Positions 1 to 11,785 of a DNA stretch of 64,000 nucleotides are shown one piece after another; within the stretch, counting starts at the first letter, position 1; each line of letters starts with the position of its first letter. The notes beneath the pieces were generated by a model. The model searched no databases. It saw only the letters and a program-made list of their open reading frames with translations, and had not been told where the DNA came from. Origin of the DNA: Riptortus pedestris (taxonomy: Eukaryota > Arthropoda > Insecta > Hemiptera > Alydidae); the NCBI GenBank assembly GCA_019009955.1, contig CM032229.1, positions 83,813,001-83,877,000 of the forward strand, given 5' to 3'. The translations under genes were made by a program, and so were the position numbers.

Positions 1-67
1 TGGTAACGATCAAACGAAAATTGCGACCGCTAGAGCGTTAACAGACACACACATATATATATATATA

Positions 68-106
<39 letters not shown>

Positions 107-224
107 GAACGGACCTCATTTTCGTCATCTCCTGGGTAGGATCGATGGACATTTGAAGATATTTTTCGAAACTCGCGTCATGAGTACGACCTCAATAGCT
201 GATTTCCCTTAAGGGAAATCTGCT
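1..224 (+). repeat. repeat family A, copy 1 (cut by window start)
   Basis: Right half of family A. In order: the segment ending gcgaccgctagagcgttaac, a (TA)n tract at 52-101, the block ttttgaacggacctcatttt, and the terminal palindrome gatttcccttaagggaaatc followed by tgct. The left half lies outside the window. The same blocks recur in the same order in at least five other places here. Confidence 0.85.
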
Positions 225-1080
225 AAAACCGCTATTCCAGTGTAGATTCTGATGACCCAGTATAGTAATGACATTTAAAAACATCTCTAAACCGTTCAAT
301 AGTATGGATTATCTTGGTAGAGGTTTGCTGGCTTAGATATAGACCTTACGGTACTAGTATAGAAGTAGTAGAAGGAAGACGATTTTTTAAGAAACTTTTA
401 CGAGTTATGGTCAATTATTCACTCTTATAGGCAACAATAAAAGGATACTTCTTATACATATTTAATGAAAAAAAAATTAAATGCTAATTTATGTGCATTT
501 AGTAGAATAAAATTCTGAGATAACAGTTGTTGGGAACTTTATGGAAGGGTGAATGATTAAAAAGAAATTCTGATGAAATATTTCCTTTCCTTTTTTATAA
601 AAAAAAAAGTCATATTAGTAGAAGGAGACTAGTTGGTTCATCTCGAAGCTAGGATTGCGAACATGAGGGGAAATTGACAAGAGAGCTGAACTGGAGAGTA
701 GAATAATGAAAAACAAACATTTTCATTTGGCATTCTGTTCCCGTGAGAAAGAGCATCTCGTCTAGATCTGGGACCCTCTTCTCCCTAGGTCAAGGACTTA
801 AATAAATCAAGCCTCTGCTTTACAGGGCTTTGTAGGGCTTATTCCGTACGTCTGCCTCAGTCAATATACTACTATCGTCAATAAAACACTCCTCTTCGAG
901 GGAATTAAGTATAGTTATTTTCCATAACGTTTTCGATTAAAAATATAATACTAACACCACCGAATGTGCAGTATTTCTGAAAGTCATTTCTTAACAAAAA
1001 ATCTATTTTGCTGAAATGGATCATTCAGAATTCATCCCTCAGATTTTATTCTTAGAGCCTTTCATAATTTTGTATATTAG
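225..1080. other. AT-rich stretch, nothing recognised
   Basis: No open frame of note, no repeat shared with the rest of the window, and no clear splice-bounded exon. Contains short A and T runs only. Confidence 0.6.
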
Positions 1081-1446
1081 TAGATTCCCCTTAGGCGAAA
1101 TCAGCTATTGAGGTTGTACTCAGGAAGGGATTTTCGAAACATTTCTTCAAATGTCCATTTTGTATATACGTCTGTTGTATGTATGCACTCTAGCGATTGT
1201 AATTTTTGTTTGATCCTTACAAAAATCGATATTCAAAGGTTTTTTATAAAAATGAAGATCAAGTTCGTTAACACCTAAAATCGGATAAGTGAGAGGGGGG
1301 TTTAGAGGGGGTAAATTTCGAAAACTCGAAACATCACCGTTTTTATACCTCGGTTCTAAAAATTGTATAGAATCGATTTTATTGCAAATGCAATATACTT
1401 TAAATTGTGTTATACAAATTTTTTCAATATCTTGATTATTAACATC
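1081..1446 (-). repeat. repeat family A, copy 2 (diverged)
   Basis: Inverse orientation to copy 1. It starts at the decayed palindrome (gattccccttaggcgaaatc) and runs through the tcaaatgtccat block, a shortened TA segment, the gatcaagttcgttaac block, the G-run block near 1296 and the taaaaattgtatagaatcg block. The internal microsatellite is nearly lost. Open frames of 100 and 61 codons across it are by-products of the repeat. Confidence 0.75.
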
Positions 1447-1545
1447 CACTCCTACTCATGTCATATTAACAATAAGCTGTTATTTTATGGAGCGCATTAT
1501 TTGAAGTATAAATACCAAATATTGTTCTCATTGAACTTTACGTTT
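1441..1545 (-). repeat. alternative head of family A (module E)
   Basis: About 105 bp, from ccactcctactcatgtcat to ttgttctcattgaacttta. It recurs on the opposite strand at 25690-25805 (cctactcctgctcaagtcat, then accaaatatggttttcattg). In both places it replaces the usual head of family A, which points to a second subfamily. Confidence 0.6.
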
Positions 1546-1688
1546 TGATAACATTGATAACACATTTTAGAAACATATTACATTTTATTTATTTTTATTA
1601 TAGTTTGCTTAAATATTTATTATTTTATTCCCCTATTATCCTTTTTTTTCCTCTTTTTGTTTTTTTTCTTCAATTTTTTAGTTTTTAA

Positions 1689-2680
1689 CCCTAGAACGGT
1701 AGTGATATTATTTCCCACTTAATGGTACTGATAGGTAAATTTTACGTGTTCAACTGGTAATTGGCGAAATTATTCAAAATTTGTTAATGTTTGTGACTAT
1801 TTTATTAAAACATATATTTTTCTTTAACTTATATCAACGTTAATATCTAATAATGTGCACGGCATTCCTTTCAGGCGCTTTGTTCGAAACACGTTCCGGA
1901 GGTAGTGTGCTCTATACAACTCCAACCTTCTACATTTATTGTGACTGATCTGTCAATATTGTGCGGTTGAGAGGTTTTAGGTTTTCTTGCCTCTGTGTTT
2001 CTTCTCTTTCTTCAATTGCCTTGATTTTTTTAAAATTTTCTCACTCTTATCGCTATCTAGCCCACTCTGTGTTGCAATCATTTCCGAAGGCTCAACCTCC
2101 TCATCACTTGGAGAATACTCCAGATCATCGTCGCTGTCGTATCCATATCCATCTATTTCATAATTGTCATTTTCCCCAACTGACCCATCGGAGAGTTCTT
2201 TCAACAAATTTCTGATTTCTTCATCCATTGAATATTTTGACTCCACTTTTCCAAAACTATAAACAGATTATTATTATTATTTATATTCTTTCTATACATC
2301 ATTGTCTTTTTTATATTCAAAAATAAAAGTTAATATCATTAAGAGAAAATTAATTACAATATAAAAATAAATAGGAAGAAAATAAATTGAGAATAATATT
2401 AACTAAGTTATGGCATAAAACCGGTTATTAGTAGCGATACGTAAATTTTACGAGCCAAAAAGTTGCGTTAATTGTATAGATACGTAAATATTACGTGTCG
2501 TTTTTATTTCAAAAAATAGTATTGGATGAGTGGGAAGGTTCAGTTAGCTGCACTTGGTGGAGGTGAAGGCCAAACTATCTGGAAGGCTCATAGCTGAAGG
2601 GTGGAGGTGGTGGGGTCGGCCCTTTGATAACAGTTTAAACCAGATCATACGTAATTTTTACGTTTAATACCATTCTAGGG
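1689..2680 (-). mobile_element. internally deleted piggyBac-like transposon
   Basis: A 992-bp element flanked on both sides by TTAA (1685-1688 and 2681-2684), the target duplication typical of piggyBac. The ends are inverted repeats: ccctagaacggtagt on the left, and ccctagaatggtatt when the right end is read inward. The subterminal regions carry several copies of a palindromic motif like tacgtaaattttacg (near 1737, 2440, 2483 and 2648). Only the transposase start survives, as an 89-codon frame. The DDE catalytic domain is absent, so the copy could move only with help from another element. Confidence 0.87.
1977..2246 (-). pseudogene. piggyBac transposase, N-terminal remnant
   Basis: An 89-codon frame starting MESKYSMDEEIRNLLKELSD. 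It is followed by a strongly acidic serine/aspartate stretch (SDDDLEYSPSDEEVEPSE) and a lysine/arginine-rich end. An acidic N-terminus followed by a basic patch is usual for piggyBac and PGBD transposases, which are near 500-600 residues. Here the catalytic core and the C-terminal zinc finger are missing. It sits inside the 1689-2680 element on the minus strand, which supports the assignment. Confidence 0.75.
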
Positions 2681-2692
2681 TTAAAATTAGTT

Positions 2693-3645
2693 TTGGATTC
2701 TATCTTTTATTTATTCCTTTCTTGTCTTCGATTCCTATTTCTGGTTGGATTTTTGTTTATTGTTCGATTTATGTTTTTTTTGTTCCATTTCTGTTTTTCA
2801 CATCATTTCTGTTTTCTGTTCCACTTTTGTTTTTCTATTTCTGTTTTGTGCTCCATGTCTGTTTTTGGATTTCCATTTTGTTTTTGTGCTCCGTTTCTGT
2901 TTCTTGTTTCCATTTTGTTTTTGTGTTCCATTTCTGTTTTTTAGTTAAATTTCTGTTTTTTTGTTTTTATGTTCAATTTCTGTTTTGTGTTCCATTTCTG
3001 TTTTTTTGTTTTTGTGTTCAATTTCTGTTTTTTGTTTTTGTGTTCAATTTCTGTTTTTTGTTTTTGTGTTCAATTTATGTTTTGTGTTCCATTCCTGTTT
3101 TTTTGTTTTTGTGTTCAATTTATGTTTTGTGTTCCATTCCTGTTTTTTTGTTTTTGTGTTCCATTCCTGTTTTTTGTTTTTGTGATCAATTTCTGTTTTT
3201 TGTTTTTATGTTCAATTTCTGTTTTGTGTTCCATTCCTGTTTTTTGTTTTTGTGTTCAATTTCTGTTTCTCGTTACAGTTCTGTATCTGTTCCATCTTTG
3301 TTTTCTATTTCTGTTTTGTGTTCAATTTCTGTTTCTCGTTACATTTCTGTTTTCTGTTCCAACTTTGTTTTCTATTTCTGTTTTGTGTTCAATTTCTGTT
3401 TCTCGTTACATTTCTGTTTTGTGTTCCAACTTTGTTTTCTATTTCTGGTTTGTGTTCAATTTCTGTTTCTCGTTACATTTCTGTTTTGTGTTCCAACTTT
3501 GTTTTCTATTTCTGTTTTGTGTTCAATTTCTGTTTCTCGTTACAGTTCTCCTGTTACAGTTCTCCTGTTTTGTGTTCGTTTTCTGTTCCATCTTTGTTTT
3601 CTATTTCTGTTTTGTGTTCAATTTCTGTTTTTGGTTTCCATCCAC
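2693..3645 (+). repeat. T-rich tandem array (minisatellite)
   Basis: About 950 bp made of variants of ttctgttttttgtttttgtg plus ttcaa or ttcca. The right part (3257-3619) has a higher-order unit of 66-67 bp: its starts fall at 3257, 3323, 3390, 3457 and 3524, then 3619 after an insertion. The plus strand is almost free of stop codons in all three frames (open frames of 331, 226 and 142 codons, rich in F, C, L and V). This follows from the composition, not from coding. It begins 12 bases after the piggyBac target site. Confidence 0.9.
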
Positions 3646-3654
3646 TTAGCAGCC

Positions 3655-3927
3655 ATAAAGTGCAGAGGATCAATAAATAGTCAGCAGGCTAAGCAGAATT
3701 CTCTCATGCGGGTGTGACACACACAAGTAGAAATCCAATGAGTAGAAGTGGGGGATATTTGATACAACAACCATTGTAGAGTGTCAATAGTTTAGCAAGA
3801 TAGGTTCTATAACATTTTTCGATACTTGTCATGATATGAAGATTATGGATTTTAGAAGCCCTCTCCACTCCCCTATTCCTCGTCCGGTTTCAGCCATTAA
3901 CTAATATTTAGTGTTGAATAAAACACA

Positions 3928-3988
<61 letters not shown>

Positions 3989-4785
3989 TCTTCAAATTGT
4001 ATGGCAAGGATCTCGAATAAAAACATTTTTTTTTTCGATTTAAACATTATTAAATCTGCCCTACATTTTGCGAGGCTTATTTTCCACCTCTTCAGGGGCT
4101 ATCCCTTATAAATATACACAAAATTATTAATAAAATTAACTTAACACATCCCTTAATAATTTATTTATTATTATAATTATTAATTCTAATAATATATCCT
4201 GGAAATATAACTATAAAATACAAAAAATGTTAAGTAGAATTAAAGATAAAGTAACTGAATCAAAATCTAAATATAATATATATGAAATTAGCTGTAACAC
4301 CTTCAATGGAACTTATATTGGGGAGCCTCGCAGCTGCTGAATAAAAGGTTAAGGCAATACGTAAAATGTATAGACAATAATGAAAATAAAACTGCTTTGA
4401 CGGATCATACTATATCTAGGAAACACACCTTCAATTTTGAAAATGTTCAAATAATTGATAAAGAAAGAAATAATACTAAACGGAAAATAAAAGAGAACAT
4501 TCACAATATAAAAAAATAGAAAAAGGGCAGTAAACAAAAAAAAAAGAACAGAAATCAAATACCTCAATCATATATTCTATAACATTTTATCTTAATTAAT
4601 CGACTTTAAATTATGACGCGAAATAATCGAGTTCAAGATTGACTGGTAAATAGTCGATTTTTAGTCAGCTGACTTAACCTACCCCGGGAACCTCTCAGTA
4701 TCATATGCCTCCTCTGTGAGGACAGTCGCAATGTAATGTAAAAGGTAAACGAGCACTTCAGAAATGTAAGTAGCAATTTATAATT
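3655..4785. other. AT-rich stretch with one compound microsatellite
   Basis: Contains a (CA)n(TA)n tract at 3922-3988. The rest is AT-rich sequence without recognisable genes. The 72-codon frame at 4349-4567 on the minus strand is phenylalanine-rich low-complexity sequence. Confidence 0.6.
3922..3988. repeat. (CA)n(TA)n microsatellite
   Basis: Uninterrupted dinucleotide tract, CA then TA, read directly from the sequence. Confidence 0.95.
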
Positions 4786-5180
4786 GTACTAGAGGACCCG
4801 ACAGACGTTGTGCTGCATGATATTTCAAGCGATTAGAATATTTAACAAAGTATGAAATGAAAAACAAATAATGAATAATATTCATATTGGAAAGAATTGT
4901 TATGGATACAGATATTTCTATGCAGTAGTTACTTGCTTCACACATTGTTTTACGAAAAAATGTTTAAGACAAAAGCTACTTTCAATAACACAAAAAACAA
5001 CTTTTGTTATGTGCACGTTTGCCTAAAAACAAATAACAAATGAAATATTGGGATTTTTTTATTCAGGCCTCCCTTATAACCCTCACACTCTAAAAAATTT
5101 AGTATAGCTTATGATCATGGAAGAATTAATGCTAATTTACATATAGAGTTTTGTTACCCTGATAAAATGAGTCTTAATTA
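4786..5180 (+). repeat. repeat family B, short copy
   Basis: Begins tactagaggacccgacagacg. It contains caacttttgttatgtgcacg, the block gcctcccttataacc, and the block gcttatgatcatggaagaat, all shared in order with 20892-21485. The start resembles the tactagc-gaccc heads of dispersed repeats common in insect genomes. I cannot assign it to a named class. Confidence 0.75.
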
Positions 5181-5208
5181 TGGTCTATAAAATATTCAAT
5201 AACAAAAA

Positions 5209-5287
5209 TAAAGTATAAGTAAGTAAAGTGTTATTCAATAATAAGTAAAGTAGTAAGTAAAGTATAAAGTATAAAGTATAAAAGTAT
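5209..5287. repeat. imperfect (AAGTA)n-type tract
   Basis: Repeats of aagtaaagt and ataaagt, read directly. Confidence 0.8.
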
Positions 5288-5289
5288 TT

Positions 5290-7089
5290 AGACTAATTGA
5301 CAAGTATGAGAGTGCTGGCGAACGTTATATAAAACTAAACAATTAATCAATTGCAAATTATACATGAACAAATTGAATATTGTTCATATAACATAACTTT
5401 CCAAATGGATTTTTCATCCAATTACCTTTAATAAACTGGGTAACAGGGTTAACATTGGCTCTATTTTTGTAACCTTCAACTCAAGATTAGGATGGTATCA
5501 CAGAGGCAAGGGCTTATAAACCAATTTATCCTTCAAACAAGGTTGAGCATCCCCTAAAGTCCAAACTCATTTTTAACCTTTTTTTCCTTTATTTTTCTTT
5601 TCTCCATGAAGCTACTCTTTATAAATCTAATACGAAACAACATGTTCCAACAAACGCTTACTTATAATACTCAGAATTCAAAGGAGGCCCTTTACTTTTG
5701 TTATTATTAGTACCGTCAATATTTATAATATTTTTCTCATACAAAATTCCCTCTGCGCATTTTAATAAGGTCTGTCTATCACGTTCTACGTAAATTAAGC
5801 AAATTTCCCGTGTATTGGAATCAACAATCTGATGTAATTTTAGATTATATTCTCTATTTCTCTTGTAATAAAAAGACCGTATAAACACGGCTTGATATTT
5901 AAGTTACAAATGAGATGCTTTCAAAAGTTGTTTCAGGTGAGTAGGACTGCGGTGAACACAAACAAATAAAATCTACTAGGCTAATATTAGACTTAGAAAA
6001 ATATGGTTATTACAATAATATTAGTACATTACTTGCTTAATAAGTTTAATTCTAGTAATCTTCCCTGGCTAGGAGGACTTTATGAACGTCACCCTCAACA
6101 ATAAAGTATAAAAAATTTAAAACATTCAAAAATAATAAGGGTTTAGATGAATTACTATTAATGTCAAACTGGTTATGTTCTGTTATAAATTTAATGAAAA
6201 GGCCCATTCGTCAATTGGCCAATGTTTTATCTTTGTTTTTAATGCCACTTTGTTGTTGCTAGCCAAAGTACAGTCTTTATGGTTGATAGCCATCCATTCC
6301 TGGTCAGATTTTGCCTAATAAGAGACATATTCTCTAGTTTGACATCGAACTGTTAAATATCGAGCATAGTATTGATCAAGTAAAAATTTAGCCCTCTAGT
6401 GCAAAGAATGTTAATTTGTGACGTCAGGTCGCACCTTTATCCCTGAGTCTAACACTGTAAAGCATTTTAGTTTGGAATAAATCACCTTGTAATATACAGG
6501 TTTATCATTAATGTTAGATCAATAACAATAAGACTGAAATCTGACACTTTGATTGTCTTGTATTTTTTTTTTTTTTTTTTTTTTTTTATGAAGACGAATT
6601 ATGATTTCTCCTGAGATCCTTTTTCAGTTTGAGAAAAGTTTAACGGTTGTGAAAATATTTTAAGATGTTTGGATTGAACACTTAATAATGGAATTGATTT
6701 ATACCATTAACGAACCCGATTTTTAGTTTTACATGAAACGTTTAAATATAGAAGTTGACAACAAAATTGCAACATATTATGGTTGTTTGGGCTATTTTGG
6801 TTCGTGAATAGGCAGTTTGTTTGATATTCATTGAAATAGTTCCTTGACGATAACAGGATAGGAGACAGACTTCAGGAAATTCCATAATTCTCTTGAGGCT
6901 ATTCCCCCCCACAGACCTCTTCTTGACTGTGCATAGTTTTTTTTTTTTTATCATTTGATCTTTTAAATTATTAAGCAATGCAACTTTGTCTTTCATAAAA
7001 ATCATTTTTTGCTCTAATTTGGAAAAAGGTTCTCCTACATGAGTATGTAACCTGAGATGATACAGCGGCAAAGAATGGGGGATGCTCCG
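5290..7089. other. AT-rich stretch, nothing recognised apart from a T run
   Basis: Holds a 26-base T run at 6562-6587. The minus-strand frames at 5658-5888 (76 codons) and 6742-7104 (120 codons) show no motif I recognise, and the second runs into the neighbouring tandem array. Confidence 0.55.
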
Positions 7090-7595
7090 CGTCGCTTGGA
7101 GCATCTGTGTTCACAAATCGGTTGGAACAGCTAAGTATACAACTCGCATCGAGTAGCTAAGTCCAGAACTTGCTTGGTCTAGCTTAGTTCACAACTCGCT
7201 TGGAGTAGGTATGTATACAACTCGCTTTGAATAGCTAAGTCCAAAACTTGCTTGGTTTAGCTAAGTTCACAAATCGCTTGGAAGTACCAAACTCGCTTCT
7301 TGTAGCTAAGTCCAGAACTCTCTTAGAGTAGCGAAGTCCAGAACTTGTTTGGTCTAGCTGAGTTCACAACTCGCTTGGAGTAGCTATGTATACAACTCGC
7401 TTTGAATAGCGAAGTCCAGAACTTGCTTGGTTTACCTAAGTTCACAAATCGCTTTGAAGTACCTAAGTACCCAACTCGCTTCGAGTAGCTAAGTCCAGAA
7501 CTCTCTTGGAGTAGCTAAGTCCAGAACTCTCTTGGAGTAGCAAGTCAAGGACATGCTTTAAGTATCCAAATTCACAACTAGCTTGGAGCAGCAAC
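7090..7595 (+). repeat. 26-bp tandem array with higher-order period
   Basis: About 18 diverged monomers of roughly 26 bp on the pattern agctaagtccagaactcgct plus tggagt. Variants differ at fixed points (ccagaac, tcacaac, tatacaac). The order of variants repeats: the series at 7176 (ggtctagc, then ttcacaactcgcttggagta, then tatacaactcgctttgaat) recurs at 7351, a 175-bp higher-order unit of about seven monomers. One monomer near 7285 is truncated. No coding potential is evident. Confidence 0.9.
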
Positions 7596-10504
7596 TCCGG
7601 TTGAGGGCAGGCCGCGGGCCATAACTCAACCTGGAGGCCTATTCATCACTCTACCACTATAGATAGGTCCACATTTAGCTCCCATGAGGTTTAAGACAGG
7701 CTTCTAATCGCTTGGAACTCACGAATAGTTTGCACACAATTCGGGAGACAGACACTGTCTTGGAGGACGGCGGACCCTGGCAAGGTTTCGCTTCTTCGAA
7801 AGGCACTGAAGAGGATAAGGGAGAATATTTCTTAAATAATAATTTCCCCTTGCCTCTTAACAAATAGGTAGGTATAAAGTTTTGTATGTGCATTATTACA
7901 AAAATCGATATATAAGCGTTTCGTGTAAGATGTAATTCGTCAAAGAATGATATGGGACTGGAAGAAATGGGTGTCAGAATCACTATTATGAGCCTGATAG
8001 AAATATAAGAAATTATTAGGAGTCACTTGCTGTCTTTCCCATGAAGGCAATAGTCTTCGAAAGCGCTTAGCGCTGAAATTAAAATTTGTGAAGAATTGGA
8101 CGTCTTTTTCTCTCTCAAAGTAAGAAATTATTAATCATGTTAATTATTTCATGTATGAAAATACTGTTTTATTTAAATCCAATATTAACTGAGCTATTAG
8201 TACTTCTTGTTTTCTGCCTTCAGACAAATCCTAGTCCAGTATATCAAGAGACGTCTTATTCAAAGATTAAATTCTACCTATTGTTTTCATAGGGCATTAA
8301 CTAATGCTCGAACTGACGTCATCAATTGATGTCCTCAGATTACTGGCTTTGAAGTTCATTATTTTTATTTTATCGACATACCAATGTATGTTTAAGGAAT
8401 TTTTAAAATAAAGAACCTTAATGGACTCAGTCAGAACAAGAGAACAGGCAGTATTAGAGTAGAGTATATTACAAAGTCAAGTATATTTTCCGTATTACGT
8501 TTAGGAAAGAAAAATATTATATGACCAAAATTATTAGTTTTTTTTTATTATTAAATTATTAACTTTTTTGTTTCTGACTGTAATATAACTCATATAATTC
8601 GCAGGTTGTTTTCAGCTTTCAGTTCAATTCAGCCTTCAATAAATTTCCTGTTAATAGAGGGTTCTTATTACTAAAAAAATTAGAACAGGATATGAGGTGA
8701 TATTGTCTATGAGATGATTGTAGTACATTGAAATCTGGTAATTTTACGGAGCCCCTGCCTGGTAGACTTTTTATTGATACAGATTACGCAATTGTAATTA
8801 ATCTTAAAACAGACACTTCATATTAGTTTGATATTTTAACTAGATTTACTTTATAATTGAAGCCAGGCTATATTGCAAGAACTATGCTAAATTTAATAAT
8901 GCCCATAGCATTTCCCAGACTGTAGGTCTTTGACATCCCGTTTGGTCAAAAATTATAGGCCTTTGATTTTACCCATAAGGAACTCCTAATATTAGCGTGT
9001 TGTGAGTATTTATAATAATAAATATTATTCACAATATATCACACCAGTCTTTTGAAGAATTGTGGAACTCATAAATAAGAAGGGCGTACGGTGTTCACGG
9101 TTCATTTCATCTAGAGCTCATTGAGCCATGATGTTGATCATATGGTGAAAATATAAATGGCTTCTTTTGATGTGCTTTTTCCTTTTTCTCATCGTTCCCG
9201 GAAGTAATTTCTCAAATACCGACATCTCATTCTCCTTCAGTGAAGCAGTCTTTAAGAAAATGGAACTAACGTTGGAATTTGCTGGTTTGGATATGCCTTC
9301 ATAAGACTATATCATCTTTTTTTTTTTTTTAAGAAGGAAGTGGAAATTAGATATATATCACAGAAATTTAAGCAAAAATAGCAGTAAAGAAAATTCCACC
9401 ATGCAAAACATGGCAATGAGGGCATTCTTTTAGTTAAGTTGATAACAGGGGTTCAACCAGAACATTCTTACCTGGAAAAGAATCACTATTTTCGTAATTA
9501 CAACCGGCCTGAATATCTAAAGGATTTTACTCCTTCATTTATGAATTTTCAAGCCTATAAACTTGGTTTAAATTCTATTTATTGAATGTACCTATCTATA
9601 GTTAATAGACATTCAATTTGGGGTTCTCTCAAGAACTTTCGAGCACTGTAGTGCCCGAAATATGAAATCAAAGTTTGATCAGAGCATTTTGCAGGCCTTG
9701 TTGACTAGGTAAAAACATCATCCCTAATTAAAGGGTTATGCAATACTTTTATAAAATACTGCTACTATATTATCCTAAAGAAGATCTATAGAACTTTTAA
9801 TATCTTCAGTCGTTTTCTAAAATATGAGAAATCAGAACAGACAACTCAGCAAGTAGCTGATGCCTTTTGTTATTATTTTATTTGAGTTCATAAAAGACAG
9901 GATAATAACGTTTGCACCAAAATATATATTTGCATTGAACCATAGAAACACATTTCAAGTTATAATTTCAATTAATTAATAACTTACATCATTAACAGAA
10001 TTTCCAGTGAATACAGAATTTCCTTTGAAACAATCACAGGCGAAAACCATATTAAATAAGGTTCTACCTCTATGCTAATACATTTGTTTTGAGGGAGGAC
10101 TAAGAGCAAGAAATGGATTCAGTGTTTGCTAGGAAAACATGAAACTCGCTCTCATCTGTGAGTCGAAGCATTATTTGTTTCCAGATGTATTTTGCTTTGT
10201 TTGAAAGCAGAACCTTGGTGAATGCGTGAAGGGAATAAAGCACAGTTTCAAACTTAGGCCCCACATTGTGGTGCTCAAATGTTAAATTCAATTATTTAAC
10301 TGAGATTTTCAAAGACGATAAGAAACACAATTAAACAATGGCCATGCCATGAAAATTATACACAGGAAAAGATGTTTCGCTGAAAATATGAAGGTGACAC
10401 TTGTTTCTTTTTATAACTTACTTTTGTGGGAGAGCCAGGGTTAGAAACACTCAATTGGGCACCCTCAGCCTATTTAAAGAATATGCTTTAGTTTTAATTT
10501 ACGT
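7596..10504. other. AT-rich stretch with one candidate exon
   Basis: Apart from the exon candidate at 7723-7805 nothing is recognised. A 12-bp palindrome catcaattgatg lies near 8309-8320, and there is a T run near 9318. No open frame exceeds about 100 codons. Confidence 0.55.
7723..7805 (-). CDS. candidate exon of unknown gene (possibly 3' part of the same receptor)
   Basis: An 83-nt segment between a very good acceptor (ttatcctcttcag) and a strong donor (gtgagt) on the minus strand, more GC-rich than its surroundings and open in all three frames. In one frame it begins AFRRSETLPG and later has two cysteines (VCLPNCV). If a preceding exon supplied a split cysteine codon it could be read after HCC of a glycoprotein-hormone-receptor hinge, but that is speculation. 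It lies 23 kb downstream of the last certain exon, on the same strand. It may equally be a chance pair of splice sites. Confidence 0.28.
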
Positions 10505-10870
10505 AATGGATGGAAGTAAAGAACCACCTCCGCAGTATCAAAAGTACTATTAAGGAGTGGCCATCGAGCCATAGGAGTACTAGACGGGAGGAAGTTGTTC
10601 TTGCCAGACTCAGGATCGGCCACACATACCTGACACATAGACACTTAATGACAAGGACTGATAGCCCTAAATGCAAATACTGCAACAAACACCTTACGTT
10701 AAAACACATATTGGCAGACTGCATCCAACGAAAAAACCTTCACATACCATAATGTATCCAAACCATATAAACATTTACAAAAACATATAGTATAAAATAG
10801 AATAGATCTACAGCATATTTAAAAAAGATTTAAAAGGGATAACTTTTACTATATTCATTTAGACAAAGTA
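10505..10870 (+). pseudogene. LINE tail: end of RNase H domain and C-terminal zinc motif
   Basis: An 80-codon frame (10510-10752) reads RREEVVLARLRIGHTYLTHR, then PKCKYCNKHLTLKHILADC. This is the well-known end of the ORF2 polyprotein in Jockey/I-type LINEs with RNase H (the RLRIGHT-LTH motif, then CxxC...HxxxxC). Past the stop, translation in broken frames still resembles the usual last residues of such proteins. The reverse transcriptase and endonuclease are absent, so this is a 5'-truncated dead copy. Confidence 0.82.
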
Positions 10871-11041
10871 CGGGCATGAGAAACACTCAGATATTTAAGG
10901 AATATTTTCCATACTATATAAATAAAGTACAACCAAAGTGTACATGAAGGAATAAATATATTATTCTAACTACTCCTTAATATAGATCTTGCCAATCACC
11001 ATCGAAGTGGGAACCAAATAAAAAAAAATTACGTAGTAAGT

Positions 11042-11292
11042 GTATGAAATACATTTTAATGAGATAAAATGACATGAAATGAATGGTTAAATACATACAC
11101 GTTTTGGTCACAATTCCCATTTTCAAATGGACTAACTATCGCATTTTCATTTACATAGTTCCATATATACACTGAGCAAGTATGGAATTGAAAATGTAAT
11201 AGATAGTCCACTTGAAAATGGGAATTATGTCCATAACGAAAATGTATTTAACCATTTATTTAATGTTATTTCTTCTCATTATAATGCATGTT
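11042..11292. mobile_element. foldback (long inverted repeat) element
   Basis: About 250 bp folding on itself. The left arm is 11042-11163 and the right arm 11172-11292. Inner arms match closely: ggttaaatacatacacgttt against the inverse of aaatgtatttaacc, and cccattttcaaatggactaa against the inverse of tagtccacttgaaaatggg. The loop is only about 10 bp, around cactgagca. There is no coding capacity. It could be a MITE or an old inverted duplication. Confidence 0.85.
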
Positions 11293-11745
11293 ACGCAGAA
11301 TGCATATATATCCTACAACAACTTCATTAAAATAAACTAATCCTGACGGGTACTTTAGGGTGTACCCCTCACGGCCAGCAACCTTATCTAGCAAGGAAAA
11401 TTCTGTTGTTTTCAATAAATTCATCCCTCCCCCAATTACAGGTATTTGAGCTGTTGGGTCGGAAAGCAAGCGAGCAAGTTAAGCTAGCTGAATGTTTTAT
11501 ATAGATCATAGTTGGTAATCTAGGCTTTCATTCCAGTGAAGAGATTTTGCCTCTTCCATATTCTTTAACGGTATTACTCTGGAAGCAGATGTGGCTTATT
11601 TTGCTCGAAATAATAATCCTTGGATTGTCCATTTGTTCAGTTTTAACTTTTCTCGCAAATAGTTAGAGTACGATTAGTAAGTTCTTAATTTTTAATTTAA
11701 AAAGTCATGAAATCATAGATTTGGCATGTGCTATAATTCAGAAAA

Positions 11746-11785
<40 letters not shown>

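Noticed and set aside
1147..1548. 100- and 61-codon frames on opposite strands
   Set aside because: They lie in the family A repeat and its head module.
2722..3717. A 331-codon open frame rich in F, C, L and V
   Set aside because: All three frames of the strand are open because the T-rich repeat lacks stop words. The composition and periodicity explain it.
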